Origin: Molanna angustata
Taxonomy: Eukaryota; Arthropoda; Insecta; Trichoptera; Molannidae
Length of the DNA: 64,000 nt
Assembly: GCA_963576475.1 (NCBI GenBank)
Contig: OY754969.1
Coordinates: forward strand, 28,867,388 to 28,931,387
Direction of reading: 5' to 3'
The notes beneath the pieces were generated by a model. It did not search any database. It was given only the letters and a program-made list of their open reading frames with translations, and was not told the origin of the DNA. Shown here in pieces: positions 1 to 10,523 of this stretch. Numbering within the stretch: position 1 is the stretch's first letter; each line of letters begins with the position of its first letter. The position numbers and the translations under genes were made by a program.

Positions 1-199
1 ATGGTAGGTTATATTTTACTACATATAAACTACTAAAGCGTACCCCGATAGAAACGGGACAAAAGCGCTAAGAGGAAAGAAGAAGAAGAATAAACTACCA
101 TTGATTTTTTTACTTTATAGAAAAATAAATATTTTTATTCTATTACCAACCTACAATTGTTACATTACATAATCATTGTTTAAATAGATAGGTACATAC

Positions 200-430
200 C
201 AACAGCGCCCATCCTGAGATAGAAGCTTCCATAATGATACTGCTTGCTACTTCCAATGTAAGCGAACCCCAACGACATGCGTTTCCCAGCTCCATACTTC
301 TTTCCTGGACCCTCAGTGGCTGTGGACATTTCTGTGTCAGTTTGCTTTCTCGAGGTCTCTTCAGATCCTTCTTCCGAGGGAGACTCCGACGTGGAGGAAC
401 GCGGGGATTGAGATGGAGGGGCTTTCTTCT
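200..430 (-). CDS. Otopetrin-like proton channel, exon with loop and start of TM3
   Basis: Minus-strand exon of 231 bp between a TTTTCTCCACAG acceptor and a GTATGT donor. It encodes about 76 residues: a hydrophilic Ser/Pro/Glu/Lys-rich loop (SQSPRSSTSESPSEEGSEE is part of it), then YGAGKRMSLGFAYIGSSKQ, then YGSFYLRMGAVG, which matches the conserved entry into otopetrin TM3 (FYLR-x-GA-x-G). One base remains for a following exon that must lie below position 1, so the gene runs off the window. The acidic, serine-rich loop is a plausible species-variable cytoplasmic linker between TM2 and TM3. The family call is firm; which paralogue (insects carry several) cannot be decided. Confidence 0.87.
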
Positions 431-1139
431 CTGTGGAGAAAATAAAAAAATACGTTAGTTTTTCAAGTGGTGTACTCTCAATTTGTTTTACGGTTGTAAA
501 CATAAGCGGTACCTTCATGGAATGCTATTAGTATTTTGCATTTTATATCAATATTTTCAAAAAGTAAGATATAATTATGCTGAAAGTGAACTATGTAAAT
601 CAACACTACACATAGGTACCTTTACTTAATTGTAAAAACATCAAACTTATCGGTTTTGAAAACAACTAAGTAAAAAAGTTAGAAAACGATTAATGACTAG
701 AAAATCGAAAGAAATTAGCTGATATGTTATTCTTACATATTTTTTTAAATTATTTATTAGTTTATAAAATTTACATTTGGTTATAATTTTTTTTAACACT
801 AAACTGTATTAACAGTTTGTTAGTGCAAGCTCCTCTTTTACACTGCAAATACATAGTTATTCAACCATCAATATTCTACACGCATACAAAACATCAAAAT
901 TAAGCCATTTTACAGTGAAAATAAACCACAAACAGAAAAATTTAAATTATGTAAGCAGAAAAGAAAAAAAAATATAGGTATGAAATAAATCAATTTAAAC
1001 AATTCAAAATAAAGTAAATCAAAAACACAGCAATGAAAAACAAGGTAAATCAGAACAAAAATGGAAATATTGAAAGCAAGTGTAAAATTGTTTTAAATTT
1101 TTTTTTATCTTTTTCTTTTCTTTCATCACAATAATAATA
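431..1139. other. Intronic AT-rich sequence, nothing recognised
   Basis: No coding character, inverted repeat or match to another part of the window was noticed. Confidence 0.5.
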
Positions 1140-1200
1140 ATAATAATTAAAATTTATAAAGCGCCGTTTAGTGATACAAGATCACTCCAAGGGCGCAAGT
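1140..1200 (-). repeat. LINE 3' tail fragment (GCGCC..TTTATAA type)
   Basis: The stretch around 1155-1195 (TTTATAAAGCGCCGTTT ... CAAGGGCGC) is the reverse complement of the tail seen at 1465-1515. It is shared with 7565-7625 and 58588-58640. These look like the conserved 3' end of one LINE family, with the 1140 copy lacking its coding part. Confidence 0.45.
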
Positions 1201-1299
1201 ATATGTTTAGGTAGTTCATGGATGAAGTATCATCACTTCGTTCTGCTTCTTAATCCATGGTTGGGAAATTAGTTGAAATAAACAGGGTGCACACAACTA

Positions 1300-1530
1300 A
1301 TTTCGGTGATTGTGCGTTTGCTGTGGCCAAATGCATGGAATAAGCTCCCACACAGCCTCGGACAAACCGAAAATATATCTTCGTTCAGAAAAAAAACTCA
1401 AAACGCACCTATTTCGCAAATCTTACCAGAGCCAAAATGATACAACGTAATCAATTTTCAGCGCCCTTGAGGTGAGATATTTCACAAAAACGGCGATATA
1501 TAAATTATCCAAATTTTTAATTATTTTTTT
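1300..1530 (+). mobile_element. LINE remnant: reverse transcriptase C-terminal end and 3' tail
   Basis: Plus-strand translation gives NAWNKLPHSLGQ followed by SSFRKK and, after a one-base shift in a poly-A run, LKTHLFRKSYQSQ. This WN-x-LP ... FR-x-x-LKTHLF pattern is the C-terminal end of L2/CR1-group reverse transcriptases. It is followed by the 3' tail GCGCCCTTGAGG ... CGGCGATATATAAATT, which recurs elsewhere in the window. It is 5'-truncated and frameshifted, so inactive. Confidence 0.6.
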
Positions 1531-1689
1531 TATGCAGATTTCTTGTAATTATTAATGCGACATCTAGTAAGATCAAGTACGATCAAGTACGATCATATCA
1601 AAATAATTTATTGACACAGTCTGAAAGGTTCGAAATAAATCTAATCAGAAAAGGTGAAACAATAATGGAAAATGCAATGGATTTATTAA

Positions 1690-2480
1690 CTACATATACA
1701 TACAAACCATCACGCCATGTCCCTCACGGGGTAGGATGAGCGAATCGAACGCCACATTTATCTATCTAGACACACATTCATCGCTTCGTCAACATTCATA
1801 CATCGTCTTTTTCATTTTCGTCTATTGTTCACGCTTCTTACGTTTTCATCTTTCAGAATATCCATTTACTTGGTCGTGCCATCCTTTTCTTGGGCGACCC
1901 CGACCTCTCATTCCATTCCTGTCCGTCTTGTATATTTTATTCGTCAGGAGATCCACATTCATTCTTTCTAAGTGGCCAAATCATCTCACTGTAATAAATT
2001 TCCTTCTATTACACTATTTCCTTGTGTCCTCGTTTCGTACCCTGCCATACATCGTTCGAGTACAAATTCGTATTAACGATCTCATTTCAACTGTATTTAT
2101 TCTGCTTTCGTGCGCCTTCTGTTATGTCCAGGTTTCATTTACATACGTCAAACTTGGCACTACGATTGCGTTATGAATGACAACTTTGGTATCCTTTGGT
2201 ATGTTGCCATCTTTCATAACTGATGTAAATGCTCCATTTCCTCTGTTTCCTGACATAACTATTCATTCGATATCCTTATTAGGCCGTCCATTATGTTGGA
2301 ACATACTCCCAGATATAATGAACTCGTCGACTTGCTCGAACCATTCATTATCTACTTTTATTTGACACGCTGTTCTGCTTTCACTTTTTTCAAAGACCTT
2401 TCATTTGCTGGCATTCATCCTCAGTCCGTTCTCTATGCATCATCCTTCATATACCAAACGTACAAGAGAAGATAAACTAA
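1690..2480 (-). mobile_element. Degenerate LINE, reverse transcriptase 3' third
   Basis: On the minus strand a broken reading shows motifs familiar from insect LINE reverse transcriptases: a VDEFI-x-x-GSMF segment, KVVIHNAIVVPSLTY, RINTVEMRS, FGHLERMN, then MRGRGRPRKGWHDQV. It ends in SYPVRDMA-type residues near 1715-1740 and the 3' tail CATGGCGTGATGG. Several stops and frameshifts interrupt it. The long plus-strand open frame at 1736-2176 is its antisense shadow. The same C-terminal tail (YPVRDMA or YFVRDMA) recurs at 13800-13985, 18345-18400 and 27731-27782. Confidence 0.7.
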
Positions 2481-3692
2481 ACTAAAAATAAACGATTTAC
2501 AAAAAAAAATATGGAACGAGAATATGCAGACAAAAGCTGAAAATGAAAAACGAATGTTCAGATATGGAAAACAATAGAGCATGACAAAAACACCAGCAAA
2601 GGGAATTAAAAATGATCGATTTTTGTTGTATAATATAAACGATAGTACCATAAGCGACAATTAAAAATGTTTTATCGACGATTATGTAATGCAAAAACAA
2701 TAATTGAATTCTCCGGATTATGGTTTACAAACAATAAAACTTTTGTGTGCGAGATAAATATTCGATAGAAATTAATTTGTTGTAGGTACTAACTACTATA
2801 TCGACACGGGTATTATCTTTGCAAAAACCATATCGCAAAAACATTTAATTTAGCGAACCAATTAACATATTCAGTGGAGGCACATCAACTCCCTTTCACT
2901 CTGTTAGTTTCAAATTTATCTGGCCTCGTAATGAATTGAAAATCATCCAAAATACTTCTCGTACAGTTAGTTAAATTTGTTCAGTATTCGCATTTGAAAG
3001 TTTTAATTGGTGAAAACGTGTGTGATTAATTTATAATTACAAGGTTAAATACAGTAGCGAACAAATTCAAAACAAATTAAATTATTAATTTCAACGAATA
3101 TAATTAAACGTTGATGGTTAGAAACATTTTTATATTATATTACCTACTCAATATAGACGAAGCAGAAACTAAAGCGAAATCGGAAATTCAGGTAACGTTT
3201 AATTATTACGTATCTATAGAAAACAGTGTGAGATCCAAATAAATATTTATTTAAAAAAAATACATTTAATAAAATTAAAAAAATATATTTATAAAATTGA
3301 TGGATATTTAAAAAATATATACTTATTACATATAATGAATACACGGGACAAGAATCGAAATATTATTAATCAAATTGAAATAAATTAACTAATAAATAAA
3401 TTACTAATAATCAAAAGTTTGTAATTATAATTCTAATATTTGAGGTTTTTGTTATAAAGAACAAAACAAAACACACAGGAATCATTCCTAATTCAATTAT
3501 AAATTAATGTGGTGTAAAAAATGACAAGTTGAAACAATTTTATATTTTTTGGTAAAAACACAAATTATAAATATCTACATTGACATGTGATGTTTTGCAT
3601 TCAATAAAATCTTCAACAGAATAAAATACAAGTATGTATAATACAAATCGTAGGTAGGTTCATAGATATTATACGAGCTCAAAAAAATGTGA
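2481..3692. other. Intronic AT-rich sequence, nothing recognised
   Basis: Very AT-rich with no supported feature. Confidence 0.5.
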
Positions 3693-3961
3693 GTTGTGAC
3701 CTGCTCTATAAGCCTTCACGAGTGTGGTTGGACTCTTAGTGGTAGTGGTATGAAATATGCATGGTGGTAGTTCTTGTTTCGTCCGACGAGCAAACGCTCC
3801 GGGGATGAACAGAACACCCTTAGTTCTACAACGTTCCCTATGGAGTAGGGTAGGTGACTGCGACTTTTCCTCTGCTCTATAAGCCTCACTATAATAAGTT
3901 ACTCCAAAAAGTATTGAAAATTTTCAGCTTTTTCATGAAATGTTTGTGTTAAATTATTTTT

Positions 3962-4165
3962 GATTTATTTATTTAATATTGCTTCTCGGGCAACTAACAG
4001 GTACTATGTCAAATATTAATTTAACACGCACCCAATAACAAGTTGCCACATTCTGGAGACGGAAGACTGAAAACACAATTAAAAACTGTGTCTCCACCGG
4101 GAATCGAACCCGGGACCTTTGGCTCAGCAGTCAGATATCTAACCAACTGAGCCACGAAGGCCGAC
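3962..4165 (-). mobile_element. tRNA-derived SINE, family 1, full copy
   Basis: On the minus strand it starts GTCGGCCTTCGTGGCTCAG. It has a pol III A box (TGGCTCAGTTGG) and a perfect B box (GGTTCGATTCC), then GGTGGAGACACAG and a family-specific body (CCAGAATGTGGCAACTTG, TTGGGTGCGTGTTAAA). The tail CCCGAGAAG.. runs into T/A-rich sequence. It is inserted in the DNA-transposon copy 3870-4775. Confidence 0.75.
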
Positions 4166-4324
4166 ATAAAAAAATAATAATATTTTATAATAAAAATTTG
4201 ATAATTCTTCAATGTTATTTTATGAAAGTGGTGTGCCATTATGAAAATATCAAATTTTAAGTTTCCAGAGCTTGCGGTCACCTTTGAATATTTGACAGTT
4301 AAAAAAATTGAGTATCACTGATCA

Positions 4325-4492
4325 GGGGGCAAATATGGTCCAACCGACGAAATCAAAACCCTCACGATTACCCATATCATGGATATAATTATTATATGAA
4401 GTTCTATAATGTCTTAAGATGTCATAGAACTCAATATGATAATTTTATCCATGATATGGGTAATCACGGGGGTTTTGATTTCGCCGGTTGGA
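4325..4492. mobile_element. Palindromic MITE, copy a
   Basis: The whole element is one inverted repeat. The left arm is GGGGGC..GTCCAACCGACGAAATC.. through TACCCATATCATGGATATAA; the right arm is its complement, ending GATTTCGCCGGTTGGAC. The outermost bases of the right arm are decayed. Other copies are listed at 25685, 27570, 33737, 55848 and 60674. Confidence 0.7.
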
Positions 4493-4799
4493 CAAAAATT
4501 TTAATGGTTCTAAGCGAGTACCCATAAGATATACAAATTTGCAAAATTTGAATCAATAATTGAAAAGAATCGAATGAGAAGGTGCTTTAGTCTATAACCG
4601 ATAAAGTAGAATAAACACGCTGTATAGTATACAACACACATACACATATACATTGTGATGAACCTTCAGAATACAATCTCAGCATGATACTAGTTGATAA
4701 TCTGCAATAAAAAAACCTTAAAATTGCGAATTCACAACTCCCGAATATATCTCCTTGGGGTAGTGAGGAGTAAAAAGTACCTGATAAAAAAAGCCATCA

Positions 4800-5546
4800 A
4801 AGATTCGATAAAGTTGAGCGACAAACGAAGTCCTTCCCAGGTTAAAAATGTAACAAGCTATAATCAAGGTTGATCGTCCAAACACCAGTAAGGTTTGTTA
4901 TTGTTTGGACAACATTGTTTAGATTGAATTGATTAATTCTATATGTATGTTGTTTTGTAAGCACGAAGAAGCGAACTATGGAATAGACCTCCCATACGGT
5001 AAACAAGATATGGGTGGTATGTATCTAACAAGAAATCGATGTAATATTTAAGGATCTAAGCGACGGTTTGATGTTTGTGGTTCTAGATATTAACAACATA
5101 AAAAAAACAGACAAAAAATATAAGAATAGAAATATAAGATTTGCTTCCCAGAAATGTATCTATAGAAAGACTCTCATTATACACAATGAAATAGCTTCCC
5201 GTTTTCCTTCGTCAAACTTTGGCGTGGCCATAAAGAAGTTGTTATAAATATTTACCAACGTAGAACAAATAAAATAAAGAACAGAATAAAAGAAGTACCT
5301 ATACCAATTAAAATGAAGGTAGAATTTAGAATAGGTAGTCAGAAAAATTGCATCACTACCATTTTTTTTACTATAAACCATTTAAATTGTTGTTTGTATA
5401 GGATATATTGCTCGAAGTATCTGTTAAATCATTAAAAAAATGCTTATATTGTAATTTTACTAAATAAACTTTTTACTTAGAAAAACATTATTATTCTTAT
5501 ATAATTATGGTATGGTGCACACTTTCCTTATTAATAGAACAATGAA
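4800..5546. other. Intronic sequence, nothing recognised
   Basis: AT-rich, without recognisable repeats or coding signal. Confidence 0.45.
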
Positions 5547-5722
5547 TATGTCCTTGTAATATATAATACACTGAATACATCCTCAAACATTCCCTCGATG
5601 TATCATAGATGCTTGTGCGATATGTGAATAAGAAAATACTCGGTCGAGACAAGTTTCGAACTCGCGTCCTCTGGATTAGGTACTAATCCAACGCAATTCC
5701 CGCTCTGCCACAGACCCATCTA
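5547..5722 (-). mobile_element. tRNA-derived SINE, family 2, decayed copy
   Basis: On the minus strand it carries the AGATGGGTC..GGCAGAGCGG head and a degenerate B box (CGAGTTCGAAAC), then CTCGACCGAG, GCACAAGCATC and the AGGACATAT end. It is more diverged than the copies at 55739, 59395 and 61810. Confidence 0.6.
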
Positions 5723-5819
5723 AATAAGAAATAAATTTTATCCTAAATATACACTAATACATCAATCGAATGCTTATAGAGCCAACAGATTATTTCTTTA
5801 ATTTTATCTCTTTTAGAAT

Positions 5820-5895
5820 TGTGCAATGAGGTAATGCACACCTGTCGCTAGTTACCCTACATTGTGGGATATTATGCCATGATGGTATGAATGAC
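5820..5895 (+). repeat. LINE-type 3' tail fragment
   Basis: Shares GCACACCTGTCGC ... TTGTGGGATAT-ATGCCATGATGGT with 6785-6870 (GCACACCTGTCGCAG ... GCGGGATGTGCCGTGATGG). The last part resembles the LINE 3' ends ending in GACATGGC-TAATGGTATGTATG. The assignment is tentative. Confidence 0.35.
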
Positions 5896-5899
5896 TGAA

Positions 5900-6784
5900 A
5901 TTCACGATAAAATATTGTAATTTAAACTACATTTAGTCAAAGTTTTCATTACAAAGGTACACTTTTTAAAAAGAAACTCGTCAATTTTCTTGATAATGCA
6001 TTGTAAAAGTTTTATGAAAAGAAACGATGGTGGTCATTAATCTAAAAAAAAAAGTTATGGATCGAAAACAGTGTTGGTATAATGGAAGAGATTGAGAGTG
6101 AGGAAAAAATATATAAACCAGAATAGCTTCATTGGAGGTCTGACCCTTGTTTATTACAATTTTATACCGAAGCAGGAAAAAAATTCATTTAACTTCCAAA
6201 CAACCTCCAAATTGAATTTTGTAGAATATTATACTTCATCTCAGGATCAATCAACAGTAATAAGTTTGTAATTTCTTGAAAATTAAACTGAGATGGTATA
6301 TTGTATATTTCGTATTTTTTTACCTCACATTTTCACAAAGTTTTCTTTCTCTTCATCCTTTGAGTGGAAGATTATAAAAATATGAAATATGTTGAAATAT
6401 GATGATATGACATACAATCCAAAATTTTTTTAATAGATCTATTTCTAATCTTATGTATTCAAGCACTATTGGAATAAGTAACCAACATACTCGTATTATT
6501 TAATAAACTATCTACATGTACTTATATAATAGAAAACTAGTCTACGATTTGTTTCGTTTCACTATAAACTCATATATTTGCTTTAGGCACCGGCTTAGAA
6601 TAGTGTCTCCATTCGTTTTCGAGTGTACCGTAACAGTCGGGTAATTGAAAATACACAACAGGCAAAATGACATCTCAAATAGTTTTCCCACACCAATGAC
6701 ACCAGTCAAACCAAAAAAGGCACTATATTATTTTAGGTCTGACGAAGCATGTGTGTGGGGATACACGCATGTATCTAGCTTATT
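5900..6784. other. Intronic sequence, nothing recognised
   Basis: No coding, repeat or structural signal that I can support. Confidence 0.45.
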
Positions 6785-6870
6785 TTCATAAAGAAATGCA
6801 CACCCGCACACCTGTCGCAGTTTAACCATCATTGCGGGATGTGCCGTGATGGTTTGTATGTATTTTCGAA
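6785..6870 (+). repeat. LINE-type 3' tail fragment
   Basis: Second copy of the repeat at 5820-5895, lying just upstream of a DNA-transposon copy. Confidence 0.35.
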
Positions 6871-6957
6871 TAAAACTAGTTTAGTTTTACTATATTTTAT
6901 TGACACTAACTGTATAGTAATGGTTACTTGCTGATCATGTGAAAGCGTATTTAAAAC

Positions 6958-7506
6958 GAGTGGGTTGTGGCCAACGATATGCTCCTCACTAACAAGTCAT
7001 TCTATAAAGTATTCACATTTTGTATGGAAAATATTCAGCATTTTCATAAAATGCGTGTGTTGAATTATTTTTGATTTTAATATTTTACTATAAAAATTTG
7101 ATAATTCTTTAATGCCATTTTGTGAAAGCGGTGTACCATAGTAAAAATAGCAAATTTAAAGTTTCCTGAGCTTGGGGTCACTTTGAAATATTTGACAGTT
7201 AAAAAAATTGAGAAGCACAATTCAGATATCCTTCAAAATGTAATGGGGTCTAAGCGAGTATTAGATATACATATTTGCAAAATTTGTTAAGAATCGAATG
7301 AGTATTTTAGTCTATAACCGTAAAGTAAAATAAACACGCCGTACATAGCACATAGCACATAGCATACACACAGATACATTATGATGAAACTTTCATAACA
7401 CAATCTCAGCATGATACTAGTTGATAATCTGCAATAAAAAATACCCTTAAAAATTGCGAAATCACAGATCCCAAATATATCCCCTTGGGTTAGTGAGGAG
7501 TAAAAG
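6958..7506. mobile_element. Short DNA-transposon family copy 2 (about 550 bp)
   Basis: The left end contains GCTCCTCACTAACAAG and the right end CTTGGGTTAGTGAGGAG, an inverted terminal motif of about 12 bp around CTCCTCACTAAC. The body matches 23262-23842 along its length. It has no coding capacity, so it is non-autonomous. Confidence 0.6.
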
Positions 7507-7564
7507 CACTTTAAAACACATGTAATGATTAAGAGTAGTAGGTAATTTTTTTTCAGGTATTTTT

Positions 7565-7625
7565 GTTAAACGCCCTTTACGCGAATACACAAAAATGGCG
7601 CTATATAAACTATCCATTTATTATA
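7565..7625 (+). repeat. LINE 3' tail fragment
   Basis: ACGCCCTTTACGCG ... AATGGCGCTATATAAACTATCC matches the LINE 3' tail at 1465-1520. Confidence 0.45.
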
Positions 7626-8099
7626 ATTCTTATCAGAGTACAAAAATAATTAATAATTGTTAAGTACCTAGATATATAATATATAAAAATATACTGGTTG
7701 ATAATGAAAACAGCTTTACAAATAATTTTTTTATAAGTCGGATCCGTTGTTTGAAATAAGAGGTTCATTAAACTTCCATCCGACCACACATTTTCGTTGG
7801 ATGAAAGGATTCGTTAATAATTTACGTCGGAGAGGGCTGCTATGCTATGGAATAAAGTAATCAGTTATCTTTCGTGATAAAGGATTTTGGGTGAAAGAAC
7901 AAAAGCCTCTCGTAAAATATATTTACGCTGTAAAACATTTTGTTTTTGTTGATATTATAACAATTTGAAATTGCTTCGTTTCCTTCATTCTAGAACAAAT
8001 ATTCTTATTTTCAACTAGCGGCAGTTGCAGTACAAGAACAAAGAGTTTCGAATCTAAAATGCAAATAAATTTTGAATAAGAATATCTATGAGCTTCTTG

Positions 8100-8998
8100 C
8101 AGTGGCGGCTGGTGACCTTAAATCTTAGAAGGGCTCAAAATTATAATTTTACCTAGAAGAGAAATTAACTTACAACATGAATCAGAAAGCAGATATGTGA
8201 CACAATATTATTTTCGTATATTAAAATTATCAGTGTTGTCCATAATTCTTTTGTTTATCGGAAATTACGACGTGAACCTGATCATCTATATTTGGTTGGG
8301 TTTTTATTTTATTGTATTATTACTTCTCGGCTTAATAACGTTTATACTTAATAAAATGCATTGATTAATTATAAAATAATTTGTGACAGCTACTAAATTT
8401 TGACAAGATTGAAAAAAAGCTTCTGGCAACAGCCGCAAGACTCCTTCCTGATTTTACACATTTTATGTCTAGTATCATTTTTATTTTTTTGCAATATTAT
8501 GGTATCAATTAATTAAAAATAATACTAATATATTTCGGATGATTAATAGTTTAAACTATGTAATATTATGATATTAATTAATGAGAGCCTCAAGGAATGG
8601 CAACCAAGGAATGACCATCGCAATGTACAACAAAATATGAATGAATGAAAATATACTATAATCCTTCGCGGGCACTGCCCTGTTTTGCTCGAAATCAGCA
8701 TACATTCAGCGTGTACGGCAAGCTGCGGCGGCAGCGGACGGTCGCGTGAATTGCATGGGTTCTCCGGGCACAAGTCGACTGCGCCCTAGGAATGAAATAT
8801 GTAGTTCATAGAATCTTGCTTGCTTTAAAAAACAGTTAGCTTTAAATACTTTCGCTAAATATACTACAGTCGTAAGACGGCAAACATTAATTAGAAAAAT
8901 AATGTTTTCTCAAAATTTAATTACATACATTTTATGGAATCTTTTGAACATGTTTGGGAAGGCTGAGCCCGAGAGCCCTTTAGGAAGAGCCGCCACTG
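8100..8998. mobile_element. Non-autonomous hAT-like element with 8-bp target duplication
   Basis: The termini are CAGTGGCGGCT and its exact complement AGCCGCCACTG. They are flanked on both sides by GCTTCTTG (8092-8099 and 8999-9006), an 8-bp target site duplication as expected for hAT elements. The 899-bp body has no transposase-like frame. It includes a GC-rich patch near 8685-8785 that stands out from the AT-rich surroundings. Confidence 0.8.
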
Positions 8999-9491
8999 GC
9001 TTCTTGGTATAAAAATATTTAAAAAAATTCCATTCAAATCACATAGGTAAATAAAAATGATAGGAGGCGGAGAGGATTTAGAGCCACCTTCCCTTTCTTG
9101 AATTTAATTATTCCTTATTTTAGATATAAATTATACGATCATGGTTTCATTCTCACTCTATAGGAACCGTATGTAATTAACAAAAAAAATATAATTTGAT
9201 AGGGAACAATTGCAGATTGGTCATGAGGATTTACTATGAACAGTTTATTAATTAATATGTATGAAGATTTTATTTTCGATCTCAAATTCTATTCTGAAAT
9301 CTTAAAGGGTTTTTGTTTTTAGAAAACTTTTTAAAATAAAGCTGGTAGTTTTCAAGAAGTAATTTAAGCAAATACTTAAAAAGTCTTTTCGAATATAATT
9401 CAAGATAAAGAAAGAGACACACGAAAGATGAGCCTTCTGGTGATATACTTAAAATAGTTATGTTAAATATTTAAGTAACGTACAAAAATTT

Positions 9492-9528
9492 AAAAGGATA
9501 CCTACTTATATTAAGTAGGTATCCTTTT
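9492..9528. repeat. Perfect 17-bp inverted repeat
   Basis: AAAAGGATACCTACTTA (9492-9508) and its exact complement (9512-9528) are separated by TAT. No associated gene. Confidence 0.8.
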
Positions 9529-9546
9529 ATCCAAATCCTTTTTTTG

Positions 9547-9760
9547 TTATGAGGTGTTTTTTTGTCTTTTAATATTTATCTTAGTGTTATGTATATTTTC
9601 TTTGCTTTTTTACATTTATTCGTTGTTGGTGTACTTACATATATATAATATAGTCATAATTAGTAATCTGGTTGGTTGGAAGAAATCGCCTGTTGGCTGT
9701 AATCCCTCCAGTGTGCTTTTTATTTGTGTACAAAATCAAAATAATAAATAAAAAAAAAAG
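9547..9760 (+). repeat. LINE 3' untranslated end
   Basis: Shared in inverted orientation with 31060-31270. Common blocks are ATGTATATTTTC, AATCTGGTTGGTTGGAA and TCC/GCCAGTGTGC..TATTTGT, ending in an AATAAATAAA-type A-rich tail. At 31060-31700 the same tail follows a LINE coding remnant, which identifies it. Confidence 0.55.
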
Positions 9761-9974
9761 CAAGGCTAAAGTATTTGTATCAATATTATATACTTTCATT
9801 TTAGATTAATTGCTTCCTGAAATCCTGATAAATAAATTGACAAAAAACATGACGAATATTAATTTGATGTGCAAGTAGTTCAATTTTCAACACTTTTACA
9901 TTTAACTCTATCCCGTTTTCAAGATTTATATGTTTACTATCGGATTATCGGTTCAATAGCTGTTTTGATAGGTA

Positions 9975-10523
9975 TCTTTATATATATAATTCTTCTTTAC
10001 GTGTGTATGTCACTGAACTCTTCCTAAACGGCTGAACCGATGTTATTGATGAAACTTTTTGTGTGTGTTTATGTGAGTCCTAGAATGGATTATATTCACA
10101 AAAAGGAATTTTATAAATTAATGAATATCAATCGTTATAAATATTTTCGGAATATGCATTTTGAATAGTGGCAACATTGCTTTCCGATATGTCATAATAT
10201 TATGCAATGTTGGTTATGCCATTAAAACTTGATGTTTTTCTCAACGCTGTCTGCGGTATTTATTTTCATATTTTATGAAATTATTAAGTTATTTGTATAA
10301 TATTTTATTATTATTGTATAAAGCTATATAGTTTTTTTCCAAGTATATTCTGTTTTAAGTGGTATTATGACTATAGATAGGTACCTATATCAAATTCAGG
10401 TCAATGTAATGTGTCTTGCTTCCTTTTAATCCACAAAATCCACATCCATTTTTGTGTTTGTTCAACCAGCTAATTACAGACAAGCCAACGTTCATGTAGG
10501 ACAACGTCTGTCGAGTTCGCTAG
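9975..10523 (+). mobile_element. Helitron-like element, family 2
   Basis: Starts TCTTTATATATATAA after an A and contains CCTAAACGGCTGAACCGATG..GATGAAACTTT near the 5' end. It ends GGACAACGTCTGTCGAGTTCGCTAG followed by T (given here in parts: GGACAACGTCTGTC then GAGTTCGCTAG). The CTAG|T terminus preceded by a small hairpin fits Helitrons. A minus-strand relative lies at 56572-57077. Confidence 0.55.

Larger units (their letters stand above)
3870..4775. mobile_element. Short DNA-transposon family copy 1, interrupted by a SINE and a MITE
   Basis: It aligns by eye with 6958-7506 and 23262-23842. Shared blocks are TTTCATGAAATG..TGTGTT, GAGCTTG-GGTCAC, ATTTGACAGTTAAAAAAATTG, CAATCTCAGCATGATACTAG and the terminal GTGAGGAGTAAAA. 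This copy is split by a SINE (3962-4165) and a palindromic MITE (4325-4492). Sequence 3693-3870 (CTGCTCTATAAGCC present twice) is a further decayed neighbour of uncertain origin. Confidence 0.6.

Noticed and set aside
1736..2176. 146-codon plus-strand frame rich in hydrophobic residues
   Set aside because: It is antisense to a degenerate LINE reverse transcriptase whose motifs are readable on the minus strand.
4084..4165. tRNA-like segment with perfect B box, possible functional tRNA
   Set aside because: It is the head of a SINE with a conserved body and several copies; acceptor pairing and anticodon arm are not tRNA-like throughout.
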